DNA from: JABDBE01 sp963832245
GTDB lineage: Bacteria; Acidobacteriota; Terriglobia; Terriglobales; Acidobacteriaceae
Length of the DNA stretch: 64,000 bases
Assembly (NCBI GenBank): GCA_963832245.1
Contig: CAWHTG010000002.1
Span: 806,001 to 870,000 of the forward strand
Direction of reading: 5' to 3'
Below the pieces are notes generated by a model. That model searched no databases and had not been told where the DNA came from. It saw nothing but the letters and a program-made list of their open reading frames with translations. The stretch's first letter is position 1. The number at the start of each line of letters is the position of its first letter. Positions 25,387 to 34,982 of the stretch are shown here, one piece after another. The translations under genes and the position numbers were made by a program.

Positions 25387-25926
25387 CTAGTAAGCGTAAA
25401 CCTTGAGCAGCGCGAAGACTATTACACCCGTAATCGAAACATACAGCCAGACGGGGAACGTAAACCGTGCGATGCGCCGGTGCATGGCAAACCGCCCGCT
25501 AAGCGAGAAGAACAAGGTCGTCAACACCAGAGGCAACGCGACCACTGAAAGAAATATGTGGCTAGCCAGAATGGACAGGTAGATTGTACGAATCGCTCCT
25601 GTTCCCGGGAAGTGGGTATCACCGTGCAAGGCGTGGTTGACGATATAGCTGACCAGGAACAAAGAGGAGAATCCAAACGCCAACAACATGCTCGAACGGT
25701 GGGCTTGCTGCTTCCCATGCTTGATGAAGTACAGACCTACACAGAGAGAGATGGCGCTCAATCCATTGAGCGACGCATTGAGCGCGGGCAGGAAGGTCCA
25801 CTGGCCGGCAAACTGAGCCGAGGCTTGGTGTACGTAGAGCAGCCACAGCAGGAATGAGATTGCGGCAGCGCTCCCGACGACAATTGCTCCCAAAACTGCG
25901 CGCGGGTAGGTGCGTCCCTGTTCCAT
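25387..25926 (-). CDS. DUF420 membrane protein
   Basis: 179 residues with five membrane helices and conserved histidines in NHALHGDTHFPG and LASHIFLS. This is the DUF420 family, often found near cytochrome oxidase genes (CtaM/YozB-like) and thought to help haem-copper oxidase assembly. No oxidase genes are in this window. It is convergent with the ECF sigma gene, 36 bases apart, and its start is 45 bases from the end of the next minus-strand gene. Family call is good; function is by association only. Confidence 0.85.
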   Translation of the reverse strand: MEQGRTYPRAVLGAIVVGSAAAISFLLWLLYVHQASAQFAGQWTFLPALNASLNGLSAISLCVGLYFIKHGKQQAHRSSMLLAFGFSSLFLVSYIVNHALHGDTHFPGTGAIRTIYLSILASHIFLSVVALPLVLTTLFFSLSGRFAMHRRIARFTFPVWLYVSITGVIVFALLKVYAY

Positions 25927-25971
25927 GGAGCCATTAGAGCATATATGGGGCAGTAAGAAAATGCGGCCGAT

Positions 25972-26982
25972 TCACGTGCGTTGACTAGTGATGTCTACCG
26001 CGGGTCGGTAAATCCCGAGCTTCCGCATTTTATGGATCAAGGTTGTCCGTTTCAATCCGAGTCTCGTGGCTGCGCCTTTTGGGCCGCCTATCACCCAGCG
26101 GACGTCCTCCAGTGTGCGAAGAATCAGAGTTCGTTCCGAGTCCTTTAAAGTGGTTGCAGCCGGAAAACTGATAGGATCCTTGATCCCTGCCGTCGGCAAA
26201 GGATTGGGAAGAACCCCATCGTTTGAAAGGATCACGGCACGTTCAATCAGGTTCTGGAGCTCGCGGATATTCCCCGGGAAGTGATAACAGCTGAGGGCAT
26301 CCACGGTCTCCGGAGGGATGGAGTCGATTTGCTTTCCCATGCGCCGGCCAAAAACCTCGACAAAATGGATTACCAGGGCAGGGATGTCCTCGCTGCGCTC
26401 CCGCAAGGGTGGCAACAATAACGGGAAAACATTGAGACGATAGTAGAGATCGCTGCGAAATTCGCCTCGATTTGCCATCTCGGTCAGGTCACGGTTGGTT
26501 GCAGCTACGAGGCGAACATCCACTCGGTGGGTCCGCGTGCTTCCCAAACGCTCAAACTCCTGCTCTTGCAGCACACGCAATAGTTTGGGCTGCAATGCCG
26601 GCGGAATATCACCGATCTCATCCAAGAAAAGGGTGCCCTTGTCGGCCATCTCGAAACGGCCAATTTTTTGCGCGATGGCTCCGGTGAAAGCGCCTCTTTC
26701 GTGGCCAAAAAGCTCGCTCTCCAGCAGATCCAGCGGAATAGCAGCGCAATTCAGTCTTACGAACGGTCGCCCGCAGCGAGAACTGAGGTTGTGCACCGCA
26801 TGCGCGATCAGCTCCTTGCCAGTACCTGTTTCTCCTTGAATCAGAACGGTGGAATCGGTAGGCGCAACACGTTCGACTTGTTCGAGCACCGCCTCGAGGG
26901 CAGGACTGTTTCCGATGACCTGTTCGAATCTGCGATCATAAGACACCTGATCGCCAGACCTCACTATTTCGATAGCTCCCAC
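25972..26982 (-). CDS. Sigma-54-dependent activator without receiver domain
   Basis: 336 residues. An AAA+ domain spans about 20-260, with Walker A GETGTGKE (50-57), the sigma-54 contact loop GAFTGA (98-103), Walker B TLFLDEIGDI and the R-finger region. A Fis-type helix-turn-helix is at the end (GAATRLGLKRTTLIHKMRKLGI). There is no N-terminal regulatory domain, only about 20 residues, so activity must be controlled by expression or a partner. It ends an array of a FixJ-type regulator, a histidine kinase and a single-domain receiver; the receiver gene is 38 bases upstream and is a plausible partner in trans. Very similar in its AAA+ part to the protein at 37978-39588. Confidence 0.92.
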   Translation of the reverse strand: MGAIEIVRSGDQVSYDRRFEQVIGNSPALEAVLEQVERVAPTDSTVLIQGETGTGKELIAHAVHNLSSRCGRPFVRLNCAAIPLDLLESELFGHERGAFTGAIAQKIGRFEMADKGTLFLDEIGDIPPALQPKLLRVLQEQEFERLGSTRTHRVDVRLVAATNRDLTEMANRGEFRSDLYYRLNVFPLLLPPLRERSEDIPALVIHFVEVFGRRMGKQIDSIPPETVDALSCYHFPGNIRELQNLIERAVILSNDGVLPNPLPTAGIKDPISFPAATTLKDSERTLILRTLEDVRWVIGGPKGAATRLGLKRTTLIHKMRKLGIYRPAVDITSQRT

Positions 26983-27020
26983 AGGATACCTCCCGCTACC
27001 GCGTGCACAGTTCCTACGGA

Positions 27021-27398
27021 TTAACTTTCCAGGGCTGCTCGAACACTGTCGAGCAGGACTTCGTCGTCGAAGGGTTTTGCCAGGAACTCCACTGCGCCCG
27101 CTCTCAATGCCTGCATCCGCATTTTTTCATCACCGTGTGCGGTGATAAAGATTGTCGGAATCCGGCAACGCTCGGCGTTCAGTTTGGCCTGCAAGTCCAG
27201 TCCGGAGATTCCCGGCATGCGGATATCGGCGATCAGACATGCAGTCTGGTGCTGTTGGCCGGAATTCAGAAACTCCTCCGCGGATGAAAATGCTTGCGCC
27301 GGCAACCCGACCGCCTTCAGCAAGCCCTGCAACGCGCCGCGCATTAATTCGTCATCATCGACGATTGCAACCATTTTGATCTTCTCCTGAGTGGCCAT
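27021..27398 (-). CDS. Single-domain response regulator
   Basis: 125-residue CheY-like receiver. The acidic pocket is VDDDE (about residues 13-17), phosphoacceptor Asp58 in LIADIRMPG, switch Thr in IFITAHGD and Lys in FLAKPFDDE. No output domain. It lies between the histidine kinase gene (73 bases upstream) and the receiver-less sigma-54 activator (38 bases downstream), so kinase to receiver to activator is an attractive chain. Closely related in sequence to the receiver of the FixJ-type protein at 28533-29165. Confidence 0.9.
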   Translation of the reverse strand: MATQEKIKMVAIVDDDELMRGALQGLLKAVGLPAQAFSSAEEFLNSGQQHQTACLIADIRMPGISGLDLQAKLNAERCRIPTIFITAHGDEKMRMQALRAGAVEFLAKPFDDEVLLDSVRAALES

Positions 27399-27471
27399 GA
27401 TAAGAAACTAGCAGCTCGCCAACAGCGGCGCAATCATACTTTGGTATGTGGGTTCTAATACGCGCGCGGCG

Positions 27472-28536
27472 TCACTCCTGCGCTTCGATTTTGGTGGGGA
27501 GGGTAAGCTGAAAGCTGGCACCGCGAGGGAGGTTTTCGCCAGCCCACAAGCGGCCGCCATGCGATTCCACGATGGAGCGGCTGATCCGAAGTCCCATCCC
27601 GGTGCCATGAACTTTGGTCGTAAAAAACGCATCGAAGATCTGGTCCGCCTGCTGCCGTGGCAGACCCACGCCGGTGTCGCTGACCGCAACCATGAGCTGC
27701 TCGTCCTCTCCTCTTCGCGACTTAATGACCAGCTCCCGGGTTCCATCCACATCTTTCATGGCATCGATACCATTGATCATGAGGTTCATGAGCACCTGCT
27801 GCAATTGCACGCGATCTCCCATAACCTGGGGAAGATCTGCTGCCAGCTCCGTGCGGACTGATACCGAATATCGAGTTGCCTCGCTGCGCAGCAGCATGAT
27901 CATCTCGTGAATAACTTCGTTTACATCAACCAACCCCCGCTCCGCAGTACTTTTCTTAAATACCGAGCGGATCCGGTTGATGATTTGCGCCGCCCGAGTA
28001 GCGTCCTTGACGACTCGCGAAGCGGCCTGGCGAGCTTCCTCAATATCCGGTTGATCGCGCGCGAGCCAGCGCAGACAAGTGTTCGCATCAGTGACTGCGG
28101 CGGCAATCGGTTGATTCACTTCATGTGCCAGGGATGCAGTCAGCTCTCCCATAGTGGCTAGCCGATTGACGCGTGCGAGGTCCGACTGCGCCTGGCGCAG
28201 AGCTTCCTGGGCGCGGGTCCGAGATTCCTCCATCCGCCGCTTTACTTCCATTAACCCCGTAATCAAAAAAGTCGCTGCCAGGAAGACGGCAAATCGCAAG
28301 AAGGTCGCCGGCTCGTGGGTTGGCGAAAACGTCCTCCATAGAAAAAAGTGTTCGAAGGCCAAGGCAGAAAGAGCAACAGATAAAAGGCCCGGACCCAAGC
28401 CTCCGAAGAGGCTGCTCACCATGACGGCAAGCAAGAAACACGATGAAGGGGCATCGATAGGCCAAGCCACTGCCAGCGCGAGTCCGCAGGAAATTACCGC
28501 TAGACCGTATTGTAGAAGTTTGGAGGGAATTTTCAT
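27472..28536 (-). CDS. Membrane histidine kinase (DUF4118-type sensor)
   Basis: 354 residues. Three to four membrane helices lie in the first 95 residues, of the DUF4118/KdpD-like kind, followed by a coiled linker. HisKA is at about 125-190 with His138 in ASLAHEVNQP. HATPase_c is at about 235-350 with NLMINGIDAM (N box), VSDTGVGLP (G1) and GTGMGLRISRSIVESHGG (G2). This dimerisation type (AHEVNQP) belongs to the FixL-like kinases that pair with FixJ regulators. The ATG overlaps the stop of the FixJ-type gene upstream by 4 bases (ATGA), so they are translationally coupled. The signal is unknown. Confidence 0.92.
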   Translation of the reverse strand: MKIPSKLLQYGLAVISCGLALAVAWPIDAPSSCFLLAVMVSSLFGGLGPGLLSVALSALAFEHFFLWRTFSPTHEPATFLRFAVFLAATFLITGLMEVKRRMEESRTRAQEALRQAQSDLARVNRLATMGELTASLAHEVNQPIAAAVTDANTCLRWLARDQPDIEEARQAASRVVKDATRAAQIINRIRSVFKKSTAERGLVDVNEVIHEMIMLLRSEATRYSVSVRTELAADLPQVMGDRVQLQQVLMNLMINGIDAMKDVDGTRELVIKSRRGEDEQLMVAVSDTGVGLPRQQADQIFDAFFTTKVHGTGMGLRISRSIVESHGGRLWAGENLPRGASFQLTLPTKIEAQE

Positions 28537-29165
28537 CGATCACGGCCGGGCGGAAGCCCAAGCTTCGCCGCCATTCTGACTAATTCCGCCAGTGAGTCCG
28601 CCTGCATCTTCCGCATCACGTTCCCGCGCTGGATCTTCACGGTGATTTCGCTGGTCCCCAAGTCAAAGGCGATTTGCTTATTTAGTCTGCCTGAAACCAC
28701 CTCGACCATGACCTCGCACTCGCGCGGGGTCAGTGACTCGTACCGCTTTCGCAACTCGGCAAGATCCTGTTGCTGTTGACGCGCTCCCCGGTCGCGATCC
28801 AGCGCCTGGTGGATCGCATCCAGCAGGTCCTGGTCGCGGAACGGCTTAGTCAGGAACTCCACCGCACCTGATTTCATGGCCCTGACCGTCATCGGAATAT
28901 CTCCATGGCCAGTAATGAAGATGATTGGAATGTGGACACCCGCGTCCGCCAACTCGCGTTGAAAGTCCAGGCCGTTGACTCCCGGCAGTCTCACGTCCAG
29001 CACCAGACAACTCGGCCCGTCAGGGCCCTTCCTGCGTAAGAATTCCTGTGGCGACTGAAAGGTCTCGGCATGCAAACCGACCGACTTCAGCATGCCTTGA
29101 ATCGAGGCGCGGACCAAGTCGTCGTCATCAATGACGAACACCATGGGAGCGGATGCCTTCGTCAT
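28533..29165 (-). CDS. FixJ/NarL-type response regulator
   Basis: 210 residues. A receiver spans 1-125 with acidic cluster DDDD (13-16), phosphoacceptor Asp57 (LVLDVRLPG), Thr in FITGHGD and Lys in FLTKPFRD. A LuxR-type helix-turn-helix at the C-terminus contains LTPRECEVMVEVVSGRLNKQ and the recognition part GTSEITVKIQRGNVMRKM. Its stop overlaps the kinase start by 4 bases. Its own ATG overlaps the stop of a kinase relic upstream in exactly the same way, evidence for duplication of a kinase-regulator unit. Targets unknown. Confidence 0.92.
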   Translation of the reverse strand: MTKASAPMVFVIDDDDLVRASIQGMLKSVGLHAETFQSPQEFLRRKGPDGPSCLVLDVRLPGVNGLDFQRELADAGVHIPIIFITGHGDIPMTVRAMKSGAVEFLTKPFRDQDLLDAIHQALDRDRGARQQQQDLAELRKRYESLTPRECEVMVEVVSGRLNKQIAFDLGTSEITVKIQRGNVMRKMQADSLAELVRMAAKLGLPPGRDR

Positions 29166-29527
29166 TCACGGTCCTCGATTTGAATGGGGAGGGCAAGGTG
29201 AAAGCCTACGCCGGGCAGAGAGTTGCGACCACTAGGCCCTTCAATGAAGAATACGACATCGAATGCATCGTTTACGCGGAAAAAGAAAATCGGAGGGACA
29301 AAGCAGTACACCAAAAACCCAACTGCCATGAGCGAGAAAATTGCTGAAAAAAGGAAGCCGCCCTGGAGCGACGGCAGAATGATGGTAATTCGATACAAGA
29401 TTGCCGTTGCGACAGCAATACTTCCGGCGAAATATCGAATGACTGCGCACCAGAACGTCTGCGGGTGGTGCGAGGGTCTGTCGGCGAATAGGTTCGCGCC
29501 GAATAATTGTCCCGATCGTGCGATGGC
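29162..29527 (-). pseudogene. Histidine kinase relic: sensor membrane part joined to ATPase tail
   Basis: One frame is open from about 29527 to the TGA at 29162-29164. It encodes membrane helices typical of a DUF4118 sensor (RYFAGSIAVATAIL, then FSLMAVGFLVYCFVPPIFFF) that run straight into a short tail, GRNSLPGVGFHLALPIQIEDRE in outline. That tail matches the last residues of the intact kinase at 27472-28536 (GASFQLTLPTKIEAQE). HisKA and nearly all of HATPase_c are missing, an in-frame internal deletion of roughly 200 codons. The only ATG is at 29398. The ATGA overlap with the next gene is preserved. Whether a small membrane protein is still made is unknown. Confidence 0.65.
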
Positions 29528-30563
29528 TCACCCCACCTTCGCGCATTGGAATACCAATGCGTAGAGTGTCCAGATATTGCCTACATGATAGCGCGCCATT
29601 AGCTATCAAAGATTTTAAGCGGCCGGTGCCGAGATGCAAGTCATGGTGCTCGCGATAGCGTCTCGGCGGGAGGAGAAGCCTAAGGCGACGATGCATGGCA
29701 CGGCTATGACCTCGTGCAACGATCGCTCGCTGCGATACGCAATCACGAACTGTTCAGAACCAGCTTCAGTCTGAAGAGCTTCAATGACCGCATACTTCAC
29801 TCCCGAAAAATTAGCCGATTCATTCACCGCCGCACCGTTCCTCACAAGCATCCGCGGGACTCATACAAGCTTGGCAATAGCACGCAGGATTCCACACGGC
29901 GACGTCGTGCTGCTCGGCGAATCTCCCGGATTTGACCGCTTCCGGGGGGTTCAGGAGAAGTTTCCGAAGATAAGCCCTAAAGAACCCAGTCCTTGGAGTC
30001 AAGCCTCATCACTTCAGCGATGGCGGAGACGCACCCGAGAGAGCGGTCCAACTTAGTAAGTGTCAATCACCGAATATGAGGTGTCAGCCCGTCGACACGG
30101 GTACCCCTGGCAATTCACCCTTCCAAGTTGTTGTTGCCACTCATCGCCAGAGAAGCGCAAGACATTCAGCATGATACCGCTCTTCAAATGTGTGGGCTTC
30201 AATGGCTGTAGAAGTGCAAACAGGCGAGATGGGGGGTGCGGCATGTTCAAGTATTTGCCAGATGTAACTTTGTTGATAATCATTTGCTCGATTCCATACC
30301 TGGTTTCCTGGCTGAGGTTGCACAGCCGGCGCTCGAGGAAAGCCATGTACGACTTGGCAAGATACATCGTTGGAGTGCCGAACATACTGGGCTGAATTGG
30401 GATCCAGTTTCGGTTAGTTGGCGCACAAATTTTCGGACTCCAGTTGGAACAAATAAGGGCCCACCTCGCAGGGCAGGGGAAACTCAAGGGTTTTACGTAA
30501 GGCCAGAGGCAATCGCGGACGGCTCACTCACGGTCGTCGCTAATTGACCAATAGGAAAATTCT
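29528..30563. other. Low-coding region upstream of the RND operon
   Basis: About 1 kb without a convincing gene. Short open frames exist on both strands (for example 29615-29851 minus, 78 codons, and 30053-30487 minus, 144 codons), but none shows a good start, known domain or clean codon use. Together with the adjacent kinase relic it looks like decaying sequence. The promoter of the RND operon should lie in its last 150 bases; I cannot pick it out. Confidence 0.5.
29615..29851 (-). CDS. Small hypothetical protein (weak)
   Basis: 78 codons from ATG 29851, with protein-like composition in the middle (YAVIEALQTEAGSEQFVIAY, then SLHEVIAVPCIVALGFSS). No ribosome binding site is recognised and no family comes to mind. 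It may be a genuine small protein or a fragment of a decayed gene in the low-coding region before the RND operon. Confidence 0.25.
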   Translation of the reverse strand: MLVRNGAAVNESANFSGVKYAVIEALQTEAGSEQFVIAYRSERSLHEVIAVPCIVALGFSSRRDAIASTMTCISAPAA

Positions 30564-33500
30564 ATGTGGATTGTTCGACTCGCGTTACGGCGGCCCTACA
30601 CCTTTGTGGTGATGGCTATACTTATCCTGGCGATGGGCGCGATTTCCATCTACCGTACCCCCACCGACATATTCCCGAACATCAATATTCCGGTCGTCAG
30701 CGTCATTTGGGTGTACACCGGCATGGTTCCGAAGGACATCGCTGACCGGATTGTCAGCGTCACCGAGCGGAACCTCACCACGGTCGTAGACAACATCGAG
30801 CACATCGAATCGCAGTCGCTGTATGGGGTCGCTGTGGTCAAGGTATTTCTGCAGCCAAACGCGAGCATAGATCGCGCCATTGGGCAGCTTACAGCAAGCT
30901 CGCAAACGCAACTGAGGCAACTAGCTCCAGGAACCACGCCTCCGCTCATCATCGCCTACAGCGCATCAAGCGTGCCCGTGCTGCAGTTGGCACTGTCGGG
31001 GCAGGGGCTTTCCGAGCAGGAACTGAACGATTACGGCCTCAACTTCATTCGTACCCAGCTCATCACAGTTCCGGGGGTAGCAGTGCCCTATCCCTACGGT
31101 GGCAAACAACGCCAGGTACAAGTCGACATAAATCCGTCGTTGTTACAGTCAAAAGGTCTTTCTGCGCTAGACGTAGTGAATGCAATCGCACTTCAGAATT
31201 TGATCCTTCCCACCGGTACGTCCAAAATCGGCGGCAAGGAGTATGACATCGATATTCCCAATGCGGCGCCGCAGACAATGACGGACCTGAACCGCATGCC
31301 CATCAAAACGGTCGGAAGCACCACGATCTACATGAAAGATGTCGCTTGGGTACGCGACGGTTTTCCCCCGCAGACCAACATCGTACGTGTGAACGGCCAG
31401 CGTTCGGTGTTGCTGACCATCCAAAAGGCAGGAGATGCTTCAACTCTGAGCGTGATTTCCGGCATCAAGTCTCTGCTGCCGCAGATTGCGACCACGGTCC
31501 CGCCCCAGTTAAAAATGGAACCGCTGGCGGATCAATCCATTTTTGTTTTAGGCGCAATCAGCGGGGTCGTCCGGGAGGCCCTGATTGCCGCGTGCCTGAC
31601 TGCCTTGATGATCCTTACTTTTCTCGGGAGTTGGCGAAGCACGCTCATTATCGCGACTTCCATTCCTCTGGCCATTCTTTCGTCCCTCATAGCGCTGAGC
31701 GTGATTGGGCAAACCATCAACATCATGACGCTCGGCGGACTCGCACTGGCGGTTGGCATCCTTGTGGATGATGCCACCGTAGAGGTGGAGAACATCAACC
31801 GAAACCGCGAAGCCGAACCGGACAAGGACCTCGATGGGGTTGTCCTGGACAGTGCGGCGCAAATTGCTACGCCCGCCTTCGTGTCTACACTATCGATCTG
31901 CATCGTGTTCGCACCCATGTTCTTGCTCTCGGGCGTGGCGCGGTATCTCTTCTTACCGCTTGCGGAAGCGGTCGTTTTTGCTATGTTGGCTTCATATTTC
32001 CTCTCCCGGACGATCGTTCCAACGATGGCAAAATATCTGCTTCGCTATCAAAAAGTAGGGGAGCAGCCCGAAAGCCGCAATCCCCTGGTCCGCCTCCAAA
32101 AGCGTTTCGAGGCCGGGTTCGAGAAGTTCCGTGAACGATATCACCACCTGCTGGAACTCTGTCTTCATCACCGAGCCGCTTTTTTGGCGGTGTTCTTCGC
32201 AGCTTGCCTGGGATCACTGGCACTTATCGTTCCCTGGCTTGGCCAAGACTTTTTCCCCAGTGTAGATGCGGGGAGTTTTAAGCTTCACATGCGCGGTCCG
32301 ACAGGGATGCGCATTGAAGACACCGCCTTTCTGTGCGACCTGGTTGAGAATTCGATTCGTAAAGAAGTCCCCGCCGCCGAAATAAGCAGCGTTATTGACA
32401 ACATAGGCCTGCCCTACAGCGGCATTAATCTTTCGTATAGCAATTCAGCGCCGGTGGGCACGTCAGATGCGGACATCCTGGTAACGCTGTCCCCGAAACA
32501 TCATCCAACCGCGGATTATGTGAACCAACTGCGCTTGAGCCTGGCAAAGCAATTTCCGGGGGTGATGTTTGCGTTTCTTCCCTCCGATATGGTGACGCAG
32601 ATTTTGAATTTCGGACTCCCTGCTCCGATCGACATCCAAGTCTTGGGAAACAATCTGGAAGGCAACCGTGCCTGGGCCAGCGCACTATTGCAAAAAGTCA
32701 GATACGTACCCGGCACGGCTGACCTGCGAATCCAACAGCCATTCGATGAGCCCTACATGCATCTCAATATCGAGCGCACTAAGGCCCAAGAGCTCGGTTA
32801 CTCGGCCCACGACATCGCACAAAATGTGCTGGTTTCTCTTAGCGGCAGCTTCCAGACCTCACCCACGTTCTGGCTTAGCCCCCAAAACGGAGTCAGCTAC
32901 TCGATCGCTACCCAGACGCCGCAATACCGCGCGGACACCTTGCAAGATCTTTTCAATATGCCCGTGACAGGAACAGCCACGACGACCTCCCCTTCGCTTA
33001 TGGCCAGTTTAGTTTCCATGAAACGAGGAGCCGGCATGGCAGTTGTGTCCCACTACAACGTCGCGCCCGTGATTGATATCTTCGGCTCGGTCTCAGGACG
33101 CGACTTGGGGGGAGTCGCGGGTGACATTAACAAGCTCATCGATGCAGCCCGCCCTCAATTGCCCCGTGGATCGCGAGTCGTAGTTCGTGGCCAGGTGCAG
33201 ACCATGCGAGAATCTTATGTCGGTTTGCTCCTCGGTCTGGTGTTCGCGATCATGCTGGATTACCTGCTGATCGTGGTTAATTTTCAATCCTGGCTCGATC
33301 CTTTCATCATGATTTCCGCGTTGCCCGCGGCCCTGGCCGGAATTGCCTGGTTCCTGTTCATCACCCATACGACTTTGAGTGTGCCCGCGCTCATGGGAAC
33401 GATCATGTGCATGGGCGTGGCGACCGCGAACAGCATCCTGGTGGTGAGTTTCGCGACGGAGCAAATGGAGGAGGGGAAAGATCCGATTGCCGCCGCGCTA

Positions 33501-33758
33501 CAGGCGGGATTCACGCGTTTTCGTCCCGTGCTGATGACGGCTTTGGCCATGATCATCGGCATGATCCCGATGGCCCTGGGGATGGGCGATGGCGGCGAGC
33601 AGAACGCTCCGCTTGGACGCGCCGTCATTGGCGGTCTGCTTTTCGCTACAGTTTCTACGCTCTTCTTCGTTCCGACTTTCTTTAGCGTCTTGCAAGGCTG
33701 GCTGCGAAAACATTCCCCTATGCAACAGCAGGTTCCGAGCACGAACAAAGGTGACTAA
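30564..33758 (+). CDS. RND efflux pump inner-membrane transporter (HAE1/AcrB family)
   Basis: 1064 residues with the RND layout: helix 1 at about 10-30, a large periplasmic loop, helices 2-6 at about 330-530, a second loop, and helices 8-12 at the C-terminus. The proton relay Asp-Asp is present in helix 4 (LAVGILVDDATVEVENINRN). The N-terminal SIYRTPTDIFPNI and internal duplication are typical. It exports drugs, solvents or lipids across both membranes with the adaptor and outer-membrane genes that follow at 3 bases and with a 4-base overlap. Substrate cannot be read. Energy from the proton gradient. Confidence 0.95.
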   Translation: MWIVRLALRRPYTFVVMAILILAMGAISIYRTPTDIFPNINIPVVSVIWVYTGMVPKDIADRIVSVTERNLTTVVDNIEHIESQSLYGVAVVKVFLQPNASIDRAIGQLTASSQTQLRQLAPGTTPPLIIAYSASSVPVLQLALSGQGLSEQELNDYGLNFIRTQLITVPGVAVPYPYGGKQRQVQVDINPSLLQSKGLSALDVVNAIALQNLILPTGTSKIGGKEYDIDIPNAAPQTMTDLNRMPIKTVGSTTIYMKDVAWVRDGFPPQTNIVRVNGQRSVLLTIQKAGDASTLSVISGIKSLLPQIATTVPPQLKMEPLADQSIFVLGAISGVVREALIAACLTALMILTFLGSWRSTLIIATSIPLAILSSLIALSVIGQTINIMTLGGLALAVGILVDDATVEVENINRNREAEPDKDLDGVVLDSAAQIATPAFVSTLSICIVFAPMFLLSGVARYLFLPLAEAVVFAMLASYFLSRTIVPTMAKYLLRYQKVGEQPESRNPLVRLQKRFEAGFEKFRERYHHLLELCLHHRAAFLAVFFAACLGSLALIVPWLGQDFFPSVDAGSFKLHMRGPTGMRIEDTAFLCDLVENSIRKEVPAAEISSVIDNIGLPYSGINLSYSNSAPVGTSDADILVTLSPKHHPTADYVNQLRLSLAKQFPGVMFAFLPSDMVTQILNFGLPAPIDIQVLGNNLEGNRAWASALLQKVRYVPGTADLRIQQPFDEPYMHLNIERTKAQELGYSAHDIAQNVLVSLSGSFQTSPTFWLSPQNGVSYSIATQTPQYRADTLQDLFNMPVTGTATTTSPSLMASLVSMKRGAGMAVVSHYNVAPVIDIFGSVSGRDLGGVAGDINKLIDAARPQLPRGSRVVVRGQVQTMRESYVGLLLGLVFAIMLDYLLIVVNFQSWLDPFIMISALPAALAGIAWFLFITHTTLSVPALMGTIMCMGVATANSILVVSFATEQMEEGKDPIAAALQAGFTRFRPVLMTALAMIIGMIPMALGMGDGGEQNAPLGRAVIGGLLFATVSTLFFVPTFFSVLQGWLRKHSPMQQQVPSTNKGD

Positions 33759-33761
33759 TAT

Positions 33762-34982
33762 ATGGCGATAAATGAAGTCAACGAAAAGATCGGCCGAGAG
33801 CAGGACCCGCCGCGAACGACGGCTCACAGAGGGGGAAAGTTTAGGCGTTGGCTGATCCCCTTGGTCGTCGTGATAGTCATCGCCGGACTTTTCATTTCCG
33901 GAATTCGCTCACGAGTCAAGGCCTCGTCCACTTTGCGCACGGTGACAGCGCAGATGGCGGTGCCGTCGGTTTCGGTGGTGCTGCCCAAGCGAACTGCCCC
34001 CACAACGGAAATAATCCTGCCCGGCAACATACAGTCGTTCATCTCATCGCCGACATACGCCCGTACCGACGGCTACTTGAAGAAGTGGTATTTCGATATC
34101 GGAGCCCATGTGAAGGCCGGAGACTTGCTGGCTGTGATCCAAACTCCGGAAGTCGATCAGCAACTATCCCAGGCGCGCAGCACTCTGGCCACGGCTCAAG
34201 CCAACCTGGAGCTGGCGCAGATTACGAAAGACCGCTACGAAGGGTTGTTGAAAAAAAATGCCGTTTCGCAACAAGACGTCGACAATGCGGTAGGCAGTTA
34301 TAGGGCAAACCTCGCAATGGTAGAAGCAGACAAGGCGAACGTACAACGGTACGAGGCGCTGGTTTCTTTTGAAAAGGTATACGCTCCATTCGATGGCGTG
34401 ATCATAGCCCGTAACACGGATATTGGCGATCTCATTAATTCAGGAAGTAGTACGGTTGCGAGGACCGACCTCTTTGACATAGTTCAACCGGGTGTATTGC
34501 GCGTGTACGTGAATGTCCCGGAGGAATACTCGCGAGGCGTCAAACCGGGTGAAACCGCCGCGGACATCGTGTTGGCTGAGTTTCCCGGCGAGAAATTCCC
34601 GGGCAAATTAGTACGCACTGCCGAAGCGATTAATGGGACCACTCGCACACTGCTGACGGAAGTTGATGTGGAGAATCCCAAAGGAACTCTGCTCAGCGGC
34701 TCCTATGCCGAAGTGCATCTCAAGATTCCGGGGCAAGGTTCCACATACTCACTCCCCGTGAATACTCTGATTTTCCGCTCGGACAATTTGCAGGTTGGTG
34801 TGGTGAAAAATGGCAAGACCGTGCTCACTGATGTAACTCCGGGGCATGACTTGGGAGCGGAGATAGAAATTGTTGCCGGCCTGAAGGACGACGATCAGGT
34901 GATCATAAATCCGTCCGATTCGCTGGTTTCCGGACAGCAGGTGCAAATCGTGAACGCAACATTGCCGGGAGATACCAAGTGA
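33762..34982 (+). CDS. RND periplasmic adaptor (membrane fusion protein)
   Basis: 406 residues. One N-terminal membrane anchor lies at about 31-46. The first lipoyl half is at about 85-130 (RTDGYLKKWYFDIGAHVKAGDLLAVI in pieces), followed by a helical hairpin with LSQARSTLATAQANLELAQ and KKNAVSQQDVDNA, the second lipoyl half with FEKVYAPFDGVIIARN, then beta-barrel and membrane-proximal domains. It bridges the RND transporter upstream and the TolC-type channel downstream. Its stop overlaps the GTG start of the next gene, showing tight coupling. Confidence 0.94.
   Translation: MAINEVNEKIGREQDPPRTTAHRGGKFRRWLIPLVVVIVIAGLFISGIRSRVKASSTLRTVTAQMAVPSVSVVLPKRTAPTTEIILPGNIQSFISSPTYARTDGYLKKWYFDIGAHVKAGDLLAVIQTPEVDQQLSQARSTLATAQANLELAQITKDRYEGLLKKNAVSQQDVDNAVGSYRANLAMVEADKANVQRYEALVSFEKVYAPFDGVIIARNTDIGDLINSGSSTVARTDLFDIVQPGVLRVYVNVPEEYSRGVKPGETAADIVLAEFPGEKFPGKLVRTAEAINGTTRTLLTEVDVENPKGTLLSGSYAEVHLKIPGQGSTYSLPVNTLIFRSDNLQVGVVKNGKTVLTDVTPGHDLGAEIEIVAGLKDDDQVIINPSDSLVSGQQVQIVNATLPGDTK

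Noticed and set aside
29223..29564. 113-codon open frame on the plus strand over the kinase relic
   Set aside because: The opposite strand shows recognisable kinase sensor helices and tail, so this frame is an antisense shadow.
30053..30487. 144-codon open frame on the minus strand before the RND operon
   Set aside because: Composition rich in Cys, Pro, Trp and Asn with no ribosome site or domain; an overlapping frame of similar length is open on the other strand.
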